In this document: one piece after another, positions 1 to 7,156 of the stretch
Layout: every line of letters starts with the position of its first letter
Numbering within the stretch: the stretch's first letter is position 1
DNA from: CAYRJD01 sp965205925
GTDB taxonomy: Bacteria > Actinomycetota > Acidimicrobiia > Acidimicrobiales > Poriferisodalaceae
Assembly (NCBI GenBank): GCA_965205925.1
Contig: OZ242183.1
Span: 310,001 to 374,000 of the forward strand
Direction: 5' to 3'
Length of the DNA stretch: 64,000 nucleotides
Notes under the pieces: model-generated
Database searches by the model: none
What the model was told of the DNA's origin: nothing
The model's input: only the letters and a program-made list of their open reading frames with translations
Made by a program: the position numbers and the translations under genes

Positions 1-501
1 TGTGGTAGATGATTCGGTTGCAGCAGGTGGTGTGGCTGTAGCCCGGGTTTGGGTGCGGGCGTACTCACGTCCATCTAGGCCAACCTGGCGAACACCGAAG
101 CCAGCCGGTGGTGCTGGGGCAGGTTTTGCTAGAAGTGCTCGACGCGCCGGGCCCCATTCGAGGCCACCCATCGCTAACTCATAAACAAACGACAAAAAGA
201 AAATCGTTACGAACACCAGCATTGCCAAGAAACCGAACAGGCCTAGCTGGTTGTTGGCAACCGCCCACGGGTACAAGAACACGATTTCTATGTCGAACAT
301 GATGAACAGCATTGCCACCAAATAAAACCGCACCGGATAGCGCTCAGGTAGGTCGGCTTGATCCGTGATACCACATTCGTAGGGAGCGATCTTGGGGGCG
401 GTGCTACGCCGAGGTGCGAGCAGACGCGAGGCAGCGATGCTTAACAGTACGAACACCACCGCTAGAACGGATAACGCCACGACTGGCAGGTATTGCTCCA
501 T
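1..501 (-). CDS. nuoA: NADH-quinone oxidoreductase subunit A (partial, runs off left edge)
   Basis: Membrane subunit of respiratory complex I (NDH-1), which couples NADH oxidation to quinone reduction and proton pumping. Translating the minus strand from the ATG at 501 gives a first membrane helix (about residues 6-24), then the NuoA hallmarks PYECGI and RFYLVAMLFIMFDIEIVFLYPW (split by this reader as RFYLVAMLFIMFD then IEIVFLYPW), and a third helix. No stop is reached in 167 codons. NuoA is normally about 120 residues, so there is an Ala/Pro/Thr-rich C-terminal extension of at least 40 residues. It follows the cytochrome bc genes on the same strand, so complex III and complex I genes are probably co-transcribed here. 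The remaining nuo genes would lie outside the window. Confidence 0.93.
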   Translation of the reverse strand, partial: MEQYLPVVALSVLAVVFVLLSIAASRLLAPRRSTAPKIAPYECGITDQADLPERYPVRFYLVAMLFIMFDIEIVFLYPWAVANNQLGLFGFLAMLVFVTIFFLSFVYELAMGGLEWGPARRALLAKPAPAPPAGFGVRQVGLDGREYARTQTRATATPPAATESSTT

Positions 502-535
502 GGCGCTAGCAGCTTATTGAGTTAGCGCAGGGTGT

Positions 536-1372
536 TTATTCGGCGGAGGCTGCTCGTACAGCCCAGATTGCTTGGTCGCGACGGTGTAAGTGATAGCAGC
601 CCAAACCAAACAGAAGTGCTGAGAAAGCAGCCAGCAGGGCTGGGCGTAAGCGCACGTTGCCCATATCGCGCACCATCACAATTGAGTAGACGGGCGCGGA
701 GGTGTCAATTTGACTGACCGGCAAGATGATCGTGCCTTCGTCATCGACCAGGTTGGGATCTATCTGGTTGACCGGAGCAAACGGCTGAATCTGAACCACG
801 GCGTAGACAGTGTGAGCGCGGCTGGGCAAGAAATATTGCGTTAGAGAGTTGTCTGGAATCCCTAAGAAGCGGTAGCGCTCACCGCCGGTAGTGAGGATGC
901 GGTAGGTGTGGTAGTCGGTGGCTGCTTTGAACAGACAAGAGTTGGTGGCCTCTAACCGCCGCTGGTCAGCATCGGAGCAAACCACGTGTCCGTCGGCTGC
1001 CGATTGAGCATCGGGATCATTGACAACCTTCCAAACGTCGGACGGATCTTGAGTTGGGCCGAAAGCAGCCAGCTGCTGGACCTGTTCAACAGGCACAGCA
1101 GCAGGGTTGGTGGTGACGTGTGTTACATCCCAGACCGGGCCGGTACCGATCCAGCCGATGCCAAACACCCACCACACGATTGCCATCAGCAACATCCATC
1201 CCCATAAACCTGTCCAAGCCACAAGAAAGCCGAGGCGAGTGCCGAGGTTGGTAGCCAACAGTAGGTAAACCGAGCCGCACAGAACGCCCACCGAGGCGAT
1301 GACCGCTAGATAGCCAGTGAGAACTGGATCCCAGCTGACAATTGACAAGGTGGTCGTGAGGTCGAGTTTCAT
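536..1372 (-). CDS. Unrecognised membrane protein of the cytochrome bc/nuo operon
   Basis: 278-residue protein that I cannot assign to a named family. Two hydrophobic helices lie near the N-terminus (about residues 18-40 and 46-72), a soluble domain of about 165 residues follows, and a last helix sits near residues 244-262, ending in a short basic tail. The soluble domain has two cysteines (in VVCSDAD and NSCLFKA) that could form a disulfide if it is extracytoplasmic. It sits 27 bp downstream of a diheme cytochrome c gene and 34 bp upstream of nuoA, so an accessory or assembly role in the respiratory chain is a reasonable guess from context only. Confidence 0.8.
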   Translation of the reverse strand: MKLDLTTTLSIVSWDPVLTGYLAVIASVGVLCGSVYLLLATNLGTRLGFLVAWTGLWGWMLLMAIVWWVFGIGWIGTGPVWDVTHVTTNPAAVPVEQVQQLAAFGPTQDPSDVWKVVNDPDAQSAADGHVVCSDADQRRLEATNSCLFKAATDYHTYRILTTGGERYRFLGIPDNSLTQYFLPSRAHTVYAVVQIQPFAPVNQIDPNLVDDEGTIILPVSQIDTSAPVYSIVMVRDMGNVRLRPALLAAFSALLFGLGCYHLHRRDQAIWAVRAASAE

Positions 1373-1381
1373 TGCGCGTTA

Positions 1382-1411
1382 TTCCTAGTTACAAGGTTCC
1401 TAGTTGCTGTC
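1382..1411. repeat. Imperfect 15-bp tandem duplication at a stop codon
   Basis: TTCCTAGTT occurs at 1382 and again at 1397 (period 15). The second copy contains the TAG stop of the diheme cytochrome c gene on the minus strand. Only the first nine bases of each unit match, so this is one of the weaker examples of the junction duplications in this window. Confidence 0.5.
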
Positions 1412-2536
1412 TTCGTCGGAGGTGCTTGCGGTATGCAGCCGTTCGAAGTCAAGAGAGGCTTGCTCGGTTGAGTCAAGGCTGCGTTCATACTCGGCAATGG
1501 CAGTGATCTCTTCTTGGGTTAGCACTCGGCCGAACCCGGGCATTCCGTAATTTCCTAGTCGAGCAAACTCGCCGTAAGCAACATTGTCTTCGGCGCCATT
1601 AGAGATAAAAGTGACATGGGCTTCGATATCTGGGAACAGGCGCTCCAAGCTGACGTTGTTCAAAGCTGGGCCATAGCGGCCGGCTCCGGCCGGGCCGGGC
1701 AACACGTCGATGGTGCCGCCGTTGTTGGGAAGATTGGCTGGACCGACTGCGGGCCAACGCGGAGTGTGGCATCGCGCGCAGTTGAGTTCAAACAAGATCT
1801 GGCCTTCGGATTTTTCTGGCTCGGCTGTCATCGCTGCGGTCTTGCGACTCGCAGCTCGTTCCTTTGCCTGCTCGTCGGTAATCCGCTCACGCCACAGCCA
1901 TGCCACAAGATCGGTGACCTCTTGCATGTTGAGCGGCCCACCGCCCTCTAGCCCCCAGGCGGGCATAACGCCGCGGCCATAGGTAACGATGCTGGTGACT
2001 TCGCTGATCTCATCCAAAGTCTCGGCTCGGGTGTCAAAACGAGTGAATACGTCATCAAGCGCGGGCGCTTCCCAGGTGGTGTTAATGAGGAAGGTTTCTC
2101 GATCGGTGATCTGGTTTCCGATATCAAGTACGACCGGAGCGAAACGTGCGCCGCCTAAATCCGCCCCGTGGCAGTTGGTGCATTCAAGCTCAGCTGCTAG
2201 CTCTTCACCGCGGTCTGCTGCCCACTCAGAAAAGAACTCTTCCGCGCCAGCGCGGCGGCCACCTTCTAGCAGCCAATAAACCGGCAGAACTAGCGCCATA
2301 ATCAGCAGCATCAGTACGCCAAAGGCCTGCACCTTCTCCAGTCGAGGGCCCTCTAACGCGTCATCGTCTAGCGGTAGTCCGCGATTGGGCGCCAGCTCAA
2401 TTTCGCTGCCGACCTCTCGTTTGGCTTGTCGAATGTTGACAAAGACATAGAGCGACCAGCCGACCACCACAACGGCCAGTAGCACGATTGCGATTGACCG
2501 CTCTGTAGTTGCGGCCAACAAAGTGCTATTAGGCAC
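1400..2536 (-). CDS. Diheme c-type cytochrome of the bc complex
   Basis: Electron-transfer subunit that should carry electrons from the Rieske protein toward the terminal oxidase on the outer face of the membrane. It has two CxxCH heme-attachment motifs, CTNCH at residues 119-123 and CARCH at 253-257. Two hydrophobic segments precede the first heme site (about residues 15-33 and 73-90), so the heme domains are membrane-tethered. A methionine-rich stretch near the second domain (NYGMPGFG) could supply a sixth heme ligand. The start overlaps the end of the Rieske gene by 8 bp, indicating translational coupling. It is analogous to actinobacterial QcrC, but that protein's order in its operon differs. 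Confidence 0.9.
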   Translation of the reverse strand: MPNSTLLAATTERSIAIVLLAVVVVGWSLYVFVNIRQAKREVGSEIELAPNRGLPLDDDALEGPRLEKVQAFGVLMLLIMALVLPVYWLLEGGRRAGAEEFFSEWAADRGEELAAELECTNCHGADLGGARFAPVVLDIGNQITDRETFLINTTWEAPALDDVFTRFDTRAETLDEISEVTSIVTYGRGVMPAWGLEGGGPLNMQEVTDLVAWLWRERITDEQAKERAASRKTAAMTAEPEKSEGQILFELNCARCHTPRWPAVGPANLPNNGGTIDVLPGPAGAGRYGPALNNVSLERLFPDIEAHVTFISNGAEDNVAYGEFARLGNYGMPGFGRVLTQEEITAIAEYERSLDSTEQASLDFERLHTASTSDEDSN

Positions 2537-3425
2537 AGTGTGGGCCTTCTAAGCCTTGCCCTGTGGTGTCGGTGCCGATGGGAGGGCCTTGCGAGACGGT
2601 GCCGGTATCAACTACGACGTTGCCACCTTCGATGGTGACGGGGAAACGGTCCATGCCGCGAGGTGCGGGACCAGCCTTTTTCTCACCGACCCGGTTGTAT
2701 TGCGAGCCGTGACATGGGCACTCAAACCACTGCGAACTGGGGCACACCGGCACCTTGCAGCCCAGGTGTGGGCACTTTTGCCAAAGCGCTACGTAGCCGG
2801 TTTGTATGCCCTCGAGCACTGCACCGCTGTAAGCCTGTTCAGCTGCTGCCTGGGTAACGGCATCTTTCGGATAAGGCTGGATGTAGCACTGCGCCTCTGA
2901 AAAGTAAGAAAAGTTGACAGCAGGTGTGCCGGTAGCGATGGCTTCGTCGATCGAAGCAACCGTGCCGAGTTTGACCTTTGCGCCGAAACCTTTTTGAGGG
3001 CGTGGCCACAAAAAGGCAATGTTCGCGGCACCAAAAACCGACAAACCGATCGTCATCAGAGTTACTGAAGAACGGTTGAGGAACTGGCGGCGAGTGATGC
3101 CGATTTCGTCTTTGGTCGGTGGTGACCAAGGTTCAACAGGGCCGGGATCTTCGGTAGCTGCGACATCGGTTTGTGTGCGGGCCAGAGCAACCGAGCGTTC
3201 AAGCTCGCGAGCTTCGGCGCTGCGACCGCTTGTCGGTGCTGACTCCGCGCCTTGGCGGCGTTGCTGGCGGTCTTGGCCGTGCGCTGCTTCGTCGCGACGA
3301 CGGGTTTCGCGTGAGAGACGGCCTAGGCCGCTGGTGTCACTGCGTCTCAGCGACACAAACGCCACAAAGGCTGCCAGTACTACTAGCGCAGGGATTGCGA
3401 TGGCGATGATGGTTCCGGTCGACAT
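2529..3425 (-). CDS. qcrA: Rieske iron-sulfur protein of the bc complex
   Basis: Carries the [2Fe-2S] cluster that takes electrons from quinol in complex III. From the ATG at 3425 the protein has 298 residues: an N-terminal helix (residues 5-24), a charged linker, a twin-arginine-like TRRQFLNRS followed by a second helix (about 112-140), then the Rieske domain with CPHLGC (C218, H220, C223) and CPCHG (C236, H239). A longer open frame extends upstream to 3593, but it would overlap the cytochrome b gene by 100 bp and adds sequence built from a duplicated 27-bp unit. The shorter start is therefore preferred. It is downstream of split cytochrome b and overlaps the cytochrome c gene. Confidence 0.92.
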   Translation of the reverse strand: MSTGTIIAIAIPALVVLAAFVAFVSLRRSDTSGLGRLSRETRRRDEAAHGQDRQQRRQGAESAPTSGRSAEARELERSVALARTQTDVAATEDPGPVEPWSPPTKDEIGITRRQFLNRSSVTLMTIGLSVFGAANIAFLWPRPQKGFGAKVKLGTVASIDEAIATGTPAVNFSYFSEAQCYIQPYPKDAVTQAAAEQAYSGAVLEGIQTGYVALWQKCPHLGCKVPVCPSSQWFECPCHGSQYNRVGEKKAGPAPRGMDRFPVTIEGGNVVVDTGTVSQGPPIGTDTTGQGLEGPHCA

Positions 3426-3444
3426 GGTCAGCTGCTCTATTGCG

Positions 3445-3498
3445 TTTTGGTGGAAGACATAGCGGAAGACATTTTGGTGGAAGACATAGCGGTCTACA
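3445..3498. repeat. Two tandem 27-bp units between cytochrome b and Rieske genes
   Basis: The first 21 bases are identical at 3445-3465 and 3472-3492, with a period of 27. The right-hand copy contains the stop codon of the cytochrome b C-terminal gene (3494-3496). Read on the minus strand the repeat encodes a 16-codon open frame, MSSTKMSSAMSSTKTQ, that stops just before the Rieske start. Confidence 0.85.
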
Positions 3499-4246
3499 AG
3501 TGGAAAATACCGTGCAGACCGGTGTCCCACGGATAGGTGAAGTTGAAGCCCTGGCCACGGAAGAACGATCCGATGATCACTAGTACCGCCCAAAACATCA
3601 GGTGAATGGTTTGGATGCTGATCGCAAATTTGCGATCTTCGGGTCGGTTGGAAGGGTTGCGGTCAATGTAAGGGGCGAAGGCCAGCAGTACTAGAACCAC
3701 GCCCGGAATGGTGACGCCCGCGATCATGGGGTCGAACATCGTTAGCAACTCTTGTAGGCCTAGGAAGTACCACGGTGCCTTGGAAGGGTTAGGGGTTTCG
3801 TTTTGGTTGGCAAGCTCGAGCAGCGGTGCATTAATAAACAGAGAAAACACCAGAACGAAAGCGGTAATAAACAGTGCTGCTGTGAACTCTGCCGCTAGCA
3901 AATGCGGCCAGACGTGAACCTTGTCGCCTGGTGTGGCTTTGACATCTTGGATTGAGCCGGACTTAACCACGGTGAGTAAGCGGTGCGTGTTGCCATCTGG
4001 GCCGGCCATCATCGGCGGTAGGGCGCCAGTGCGGGGGGGAGCGGTTGCGACCGCGGTGGCGCTACCTCCGGGCGAGCCGCCAGGTTGTTGGCTTGCTGCT
4101 AGCAGTGAGCGAGGAATGGTTTCGCCGTTGTCGTCGTTGGCTTCTGCATCGCTAGTGTCAGCTGCAGCTGCGGGCGTATCGCCACCGGTGGCTTGTGCGC
4201 GTGCTTCAGCACTGCGGCGAAGCAGATGCTCTGGGATTTCAGTCAT
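3494..4246 (-). CDS. Cytochrome b, C-terminal part (subunit IV/PetD-like)
   Basis: Second half of a split cytochrome b. The core contains PWYFLGLQELLTMFDP, the equivalent of the PEWY/PDWY quinol-site region of b6f subunit IV, and about three membrane helices. A soluble N-terminal extension of about 100 residues is rich in Ala, Gly and Pro. The first residues, MTEIPEHLLRRS, closely match those of the cytochrome c encoded at 6341, which suggests a shared docking or assembly segment. The gene follows the b6-like half by 23 bp, and the two products should form one quinol-oxidising core. Confidence 0.92.
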   Translation of the reverse strand: MTEIPEHLLRRSAEARAQATGGDTPAAAADTSDAEANDDNGETIPRSLLAASQQPGGSPGGSATAVATAPPRTGALPPMMAGPDGNTHRLLTVVKSGSIQDVKATPGDKVHVWPHLLAAEFTAALFITAFVLVFSLFINAPLLELANQNETPNPSKAPWYFLGLQELLTMFDPMIAGVTIPGVVLVLLAFAPYIDRNPSNRPEDRKFAISIQTIHLMFWAVLVIIGSFFRGQGFNFTYPWDTGLHGIFHL

Positions 4247-4269
4247 CTAAAAATCTCCTACAACGTTGC

Positions 4270-5064
4270 CTAGAGAGGTCCCGAGATTCCGCCGTCTTTT
4301 CGCACTCGCCAGAAATGGATAGCCATGAAAATGACGATTACGAAAGGCAGCATCAGTACATGCAACACATACCATCGCAGCAGGGTTTCGGCGCCAATCT
4401 GTTTGCCACCTAGCAGCACAAATCTAACCTGATCGCCGAATACGGGTGTGAAACCCATCATGTTCGTGCCCACCGTTACAGCCCAAAGTGAAAGCTGATC
4501 CCAGGGCAGCAGGTAGCCGGTGAACGACAGCAAGAGCGTGAGCATCAGCAACACAACTCCGATCACCCAGTTGAACTCGCGTGGGGCTTTATAAGCGCCG
4601 TGATAGAAAACGCGTGCCATGTGCAAGAACACTGAGAGCACCATGAGATGTGCGGCCCAGCGATGCATGTTGCGAACCAGCAAGCCGAACGCCACGTCGG
4701 TGTGCAAGCTCTCGATGTCTGCCCAGGCAGCAATGTCGGTCGGGCGATAAAAGAACATCAAAAAGATGCCTGTAACAGTCAACAAGATGAACAGGAAAAA
4801 GCTAAGCCCGCCTAGGCACAGCGTGTAGCTGACCTTGACTGCGTGCCGTTTCACCTTCACCGGATGGAGGTGGTACAGAACGCTGTTCATGATGACGTAG
4901 GAACGGTTTCGAGGGCTGTCTGTGTAGCCCTTGCGAAAGACTGAACCTGGCCGGAACACCGACGTCCAGAACTGACTGCCTTGCAACCAATCGGAGGCAG
5001 CCTGACTGCCGGACTGAATGCGTTGTGGCAGGCTGGATTTAGTTTTCTCGAGGTTGTCTGCCAT
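4270..5064 (-). CDS. Cytochrome b, N-terminal part (b6-like)
   Basis: Di-heme b subunit of the quinol-oxidising complex, 264 residues with four membrane helices. Candidate heme ligands are H134 and H148 in the second helix and H235 and H250 in the fourth. The spacings of 14 and 15 residues match b6-type proteins rather than mitochondrial-type cytochrome b. GYLLPWDQLSLWA is the conserved Qo-side motif. The split arrangement with a separate PetD-like gene downstream also resembles b6f. A soluble N-terminal segment of about 60 residues precedes the first helix. It lies directly after a ferredoxin gene, so that protein may be a partner. Confidence 0.95.
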   Translation of the reverse strand: MADNLEKTKSSLPQRIQSGSQAASDWLQGSQFWTSVFRPGSVFRKGYTDSPRNRSYVIMNSVLYHLHPVKVKRHAVKVSYTLCLGGLSFFLFILLTVTGIFLMFFYRPTDIAAWADIESLHTDVAFGLLVRNMHRWAAHLMVLSVFLHMARVFYHGAYKAPREFNWVIGVVLLMLTLLLSFTGYLLPWDQLSLWAVTVGTNMMGFTPVFGDQVRFVLLGGKQIGAETLLRWYVLHVLMLPFVIVIFMAIHFWRVRKDGGISGPL

Positions 5065-5069
5065 GTTTG

Positions 5070-5486
5070 CTAGAACCGCATTCCATAGGCGTAGCCGTGA
5101 GTGTCGGTGCGACCGTGCACGTCTCCTTCGGCGGGTGGGTTGTTGCTGACTCGACCCAACGTAATGACACCGGTGGGGCAGCGGTCAACACACAGAGCGC
5201 AACGAGTACAGACGTCGTCGTCGATTATGAAAATCGCGTTGTCGGTGGGGTCAAGGCCAGGCTGGTCTGCGTCGATGGCTTCGTCGATGGCTTCTGTGGA
5301 GACGTACCAGATGCATTTCCACGGACAGATGTCCACGCAGCCTTCGCACTGGATGCATTCGGACTGGTCAATATTGATGAACTGCTTGGGCTTGACGGCA
5401 GCGTCAAGGTAGGCGGCGTCAACGGTTTGCAACACGTAGTCGTCGCGGAACCGCGGCATGGGAGGATTGGCTTCGGTTTTTGCCAT
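5070..5486 (-). CDS. Ferredoxin with two [4Fe-4S] cluster motifs
   Basis: 138-residue soluble iron-sulfur protein. It has two CxxCxxCxxxCP motifs: CIQCEGCVDICP near residue 45 and CTRCALCVDRCP near residue 92, typical of NuoI-type or bacterial 2[4Fe-4S] ferredoxins. There are about 33 residues between the clusters, an insertion relative to compact clostridial ferredoxins. It ends 5 bp before the cytochrome b gene, so it is firmly within the bc operon. An electron-donor or acceptor role toward the quinol complex is inferred from position only. Confidence 0.9.
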   Translation of the reverse strand: MAKTEANPPMPRFRDDYVLQTVDAAYLDAAVKPKQFINIDQSECIQCEGCVDICPWKCIWYVSTEAIDEAIDADQPGLDPTDNAIFIIDDDVCTRCALCVDRCPTGVITLGRVSNNPPAEGDVHGRTDTHGYAYGMRF

Positions 5487-5517
5487 AGCTGTTTCCTAGT
5501 TTCCTTACCTATTTGAC

Positions 5518-5952
5518 TTAGTTGCCGTGAATGAGTGGACGACCGAAATCGGACACAGGTTCGGCAGTGGTTTTTTCTTGGTCGCGCTTTTGCCACCAGC
5601 GCCAGAGCACCAGCAAGCCACCTATTGCTACCAAGTGTTCGATGACAACGACAAGGTCACTGACCTTTTTCAGATCCATACGTGTGGGGGGAAACGTAAT
5701 GGGTGATGTGAGGAACTGACCTTCGGTGAAAAGAAACCGTTCAACCGACCAACCCCACTCGTTGTCGGTGAGCCGTACCCAGCGGTCAGGCAAGATGCCA
5801 AAGACCATCAACAACAGCATGAATACGAAGACTGCGCCAAGCATGGCTTCGCCCCAGGTGGTTGGGCGATCCGTCGGGCGACGTTTGCCGTAGGTCACAA
5901 CGACCCAGACCATTAAGGCTGTAACGACGATCGCCGTTCCAAGAGCTACCAC
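5518..5952 (-). CDS. Small membrane protein heading the bc operon
   Basis: 144-residue protein with three predicted membrane helices (about residues 3-19, 37-53 and 101-118) and a charged C-terminus. I do not recognise a family. The GTG start is chosen because GGAGG lies 8 bp upstream; an in-frame ATG at 5958 is only 2 bp from that ribosome site. The conserved-looking centre (ILPDRWVRLTDNEWGWSVE) probably lies outside the membrane. It is the first gene of the operon leading to ferredoxin, cytochrome b, Rieske and cytochrome c, so it is probably an extra subunit or assembly factor of that complex. Confidence 0.8.
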   Translation of the reverse strand: MVALGTAIVVTALMVWVVVTYGKRRPTDRPTTWGEAMLGAVFVFMLLLMVFGILPDRWVRLTDNEWGWSVERFLFTEGQFLTSPITFPPTRMDLKKVSDLVVVIEHLVAIGGLLVLWRWWQKRDQEKTTAEPVSDFGRPLIHGN

Positions 5953-6340
5953 TCTCTCATGTCCTCCGTGAACTCGTTACGTAGTAGTGAATTGTGCAAA
6001 TTATCTGGGAATTAGTCATCTGCGACAAATCGCTTTGCTGAGATTACCCGTGCGCGCGCGCAATTGCAGTATTGGGTGGCTGACGGCGCTCAACATCACG
6101 ACGATTATTCATGATTGCCTGGTGGATTACTTGGTGGATTCACTGGTGGATTGATTGGTGGATTACTTGTTGATGAGTTAGCACCGTTTCGGCTTTGGCT
6201 TGGCGTTGTGGCGGTCAGCGCGTATTGTGGCGCGTTGTCTTGAGTGCTGGCACACTGCTTTTTGTGACGCGGTCATAATGAAGAAGACATAAGAAGTTGA
6301 ACAAACAGTTGAATAAACGAGGCATAACGAAGAGGACGCT
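5953..6340. other. Divergent intergenic region between the bc operon and a cytochrome c gene
   Basis: A 388-bp gap holding the promoters of both divergent respiratory units. It contains a four-copy 12-bp tandem repeat at 6121-6168. I see no convincing open frame and no clear -35/-10 pair that I would defend. AAGAGGA at 6331-6337 is a good ribosome-binding site for the TTG start at 6341. Confidence 0.7.
6121..6168. repeat. Four tandem copies of a 12-bp unit
   Basis: Four successive 12-mers beginning GGTGGATT start at 6121, 6133, 6145 and 6157; the first and fourth are identical (GGTGGATTACTT) and the others differ at two or three of the last four bases. The array lies in the control region of two divergent respiratory genes. 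Confidence 0.85.
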
Positions 6341-7135
6341 TTGACCGAAGTTCCTGAGTACTTACTGCAGCGCTCGCGCGAGCGCCGAGCCGAACTAGGC
6401 CTGCTTGACGACACTGACGCAGATGGTGCAGCAACAGGTAGCGCTGACGCAGCTGCAAGCGGCGCTGCTGGACAGCTAGCAGCAACTAGCGGCGCTAGCG
6501 CTGACGCTGCTGCTGCTATCGCGGCGGCCAAGGAATCAGCCAAGTTGGAGGTTCCCGCTGAACCCGAACCGGATCCTCAATGGGTATTAGCCGCGCGGCG
6601 GCGCCATCGCATTCCGATCTGGGCGATGCCGGTGCTGCTAGCTCTGCCGCTGTGGGGCTTTGTGTATGTCAAGCTGACCGAACCTCCGCCCGAACCGATA
6701 ACTGCGTTGACCGAGGGAGCTGCTACCTATGCAGCGCGGTGCGCTAGCTGTCACGTTGGTGATGGATCCGGTTCCGAGGGTGGTGGCGTAGGACGACCTC
6801 TCTACAACGGCGAAACGCTGTTGACTTTCCCCTCTCTTGATGACGACCTACTTACTTGGATCAAAACCGGCAGTGAAGGTGTGGGCGTTGGGAACATTTA
6901 TGGTGATCCGAACCGGCTAGGCGGTCCGCGCATTGCTGGCGAAACCGGTGCAAACATGCCCGCTTTTGAGTCGGTATTAAGCGTGAACCAGATTTATTCG
7001 GTGGCTCGCTATGTGCGAGAGGTGATCTCTGGTGAAGAAATCGCCGACGAAGAGGCTGTCTTACGGGATGAGAAGTGGGAAAGCCTGGGTGGTGGCGGAG
7101 CTGGTGATGCAGGTACCGGTGGTGGGCACGGCTAA
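6341..7135 (+). CDS. Membrane-anchored monoheme cytochrome c
   Basis: 264-residue c-type cytochrome with one CASCH heme motif (C134, C137, H138), one membrane helix at about residues 92-110, and a Gly-rich C-terminus. The helix is preceded by a long Ala-rich cytoplasmic segment beginning MTEVPEYLLQRSRERRAELG, which resembles the N-terminus of the PetD-like cytochrome b half encoded on the opposite strand. The TTG start has a good Shine-Dalgarno sequence 4 bp upstream. It probably shuttles electrons between the quinol complex and the oxidase, or is an added subunit of the complex. A methionine in ANMPAF is a candidate sixth heme ligand. Confidence 0.9.
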   Translation: MTEVPEYLLQRSRERRAELGLLDDTDADGAATGSADAAASGAAGQLAATSGASADAAAAIAAAKESAKLEVPAEPEPDPQWVLAARRRHRIPIWAMPVLLALPLWGFVYVKLTEPPPEPITALTEGAATYAARCASCHVGDGSGSEGGGVGRPLYNGETLLTFPSLDDDLLTWIKTGSEGVGVGNIYGDPNRLGGPRIAGETGANMPAFESVLSVNQIYSVARYVREVISGEEIADEEAVLRDEKWESLGGGGAGDAGTGGGHG

Positions 7136-7153
7136 CAGGCTGTTTTGCCTGTT
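7134..7153. terminator. Bidirectional terminator-like hairpin
   Basis: Perfect 7-bp inverted repeat AACAGGC / GCCTGTT with a 6-base loop, located exactly between the convergent stop codons of the cytochrome c gene and hemL. There is a short T-run in the loop but no long U-tract on either side. Confidence 0.55.
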
Positions 7154-7156
7154 GCG

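Noticed and set aside
3426..3593. Upstream extension of the Rieske protein to 3593
   Set aside because: It would overlap the cytochrome b gene by 100 bp and consists largely of the duplicated 27-bp unit; the ATG at 3425 fits family length.
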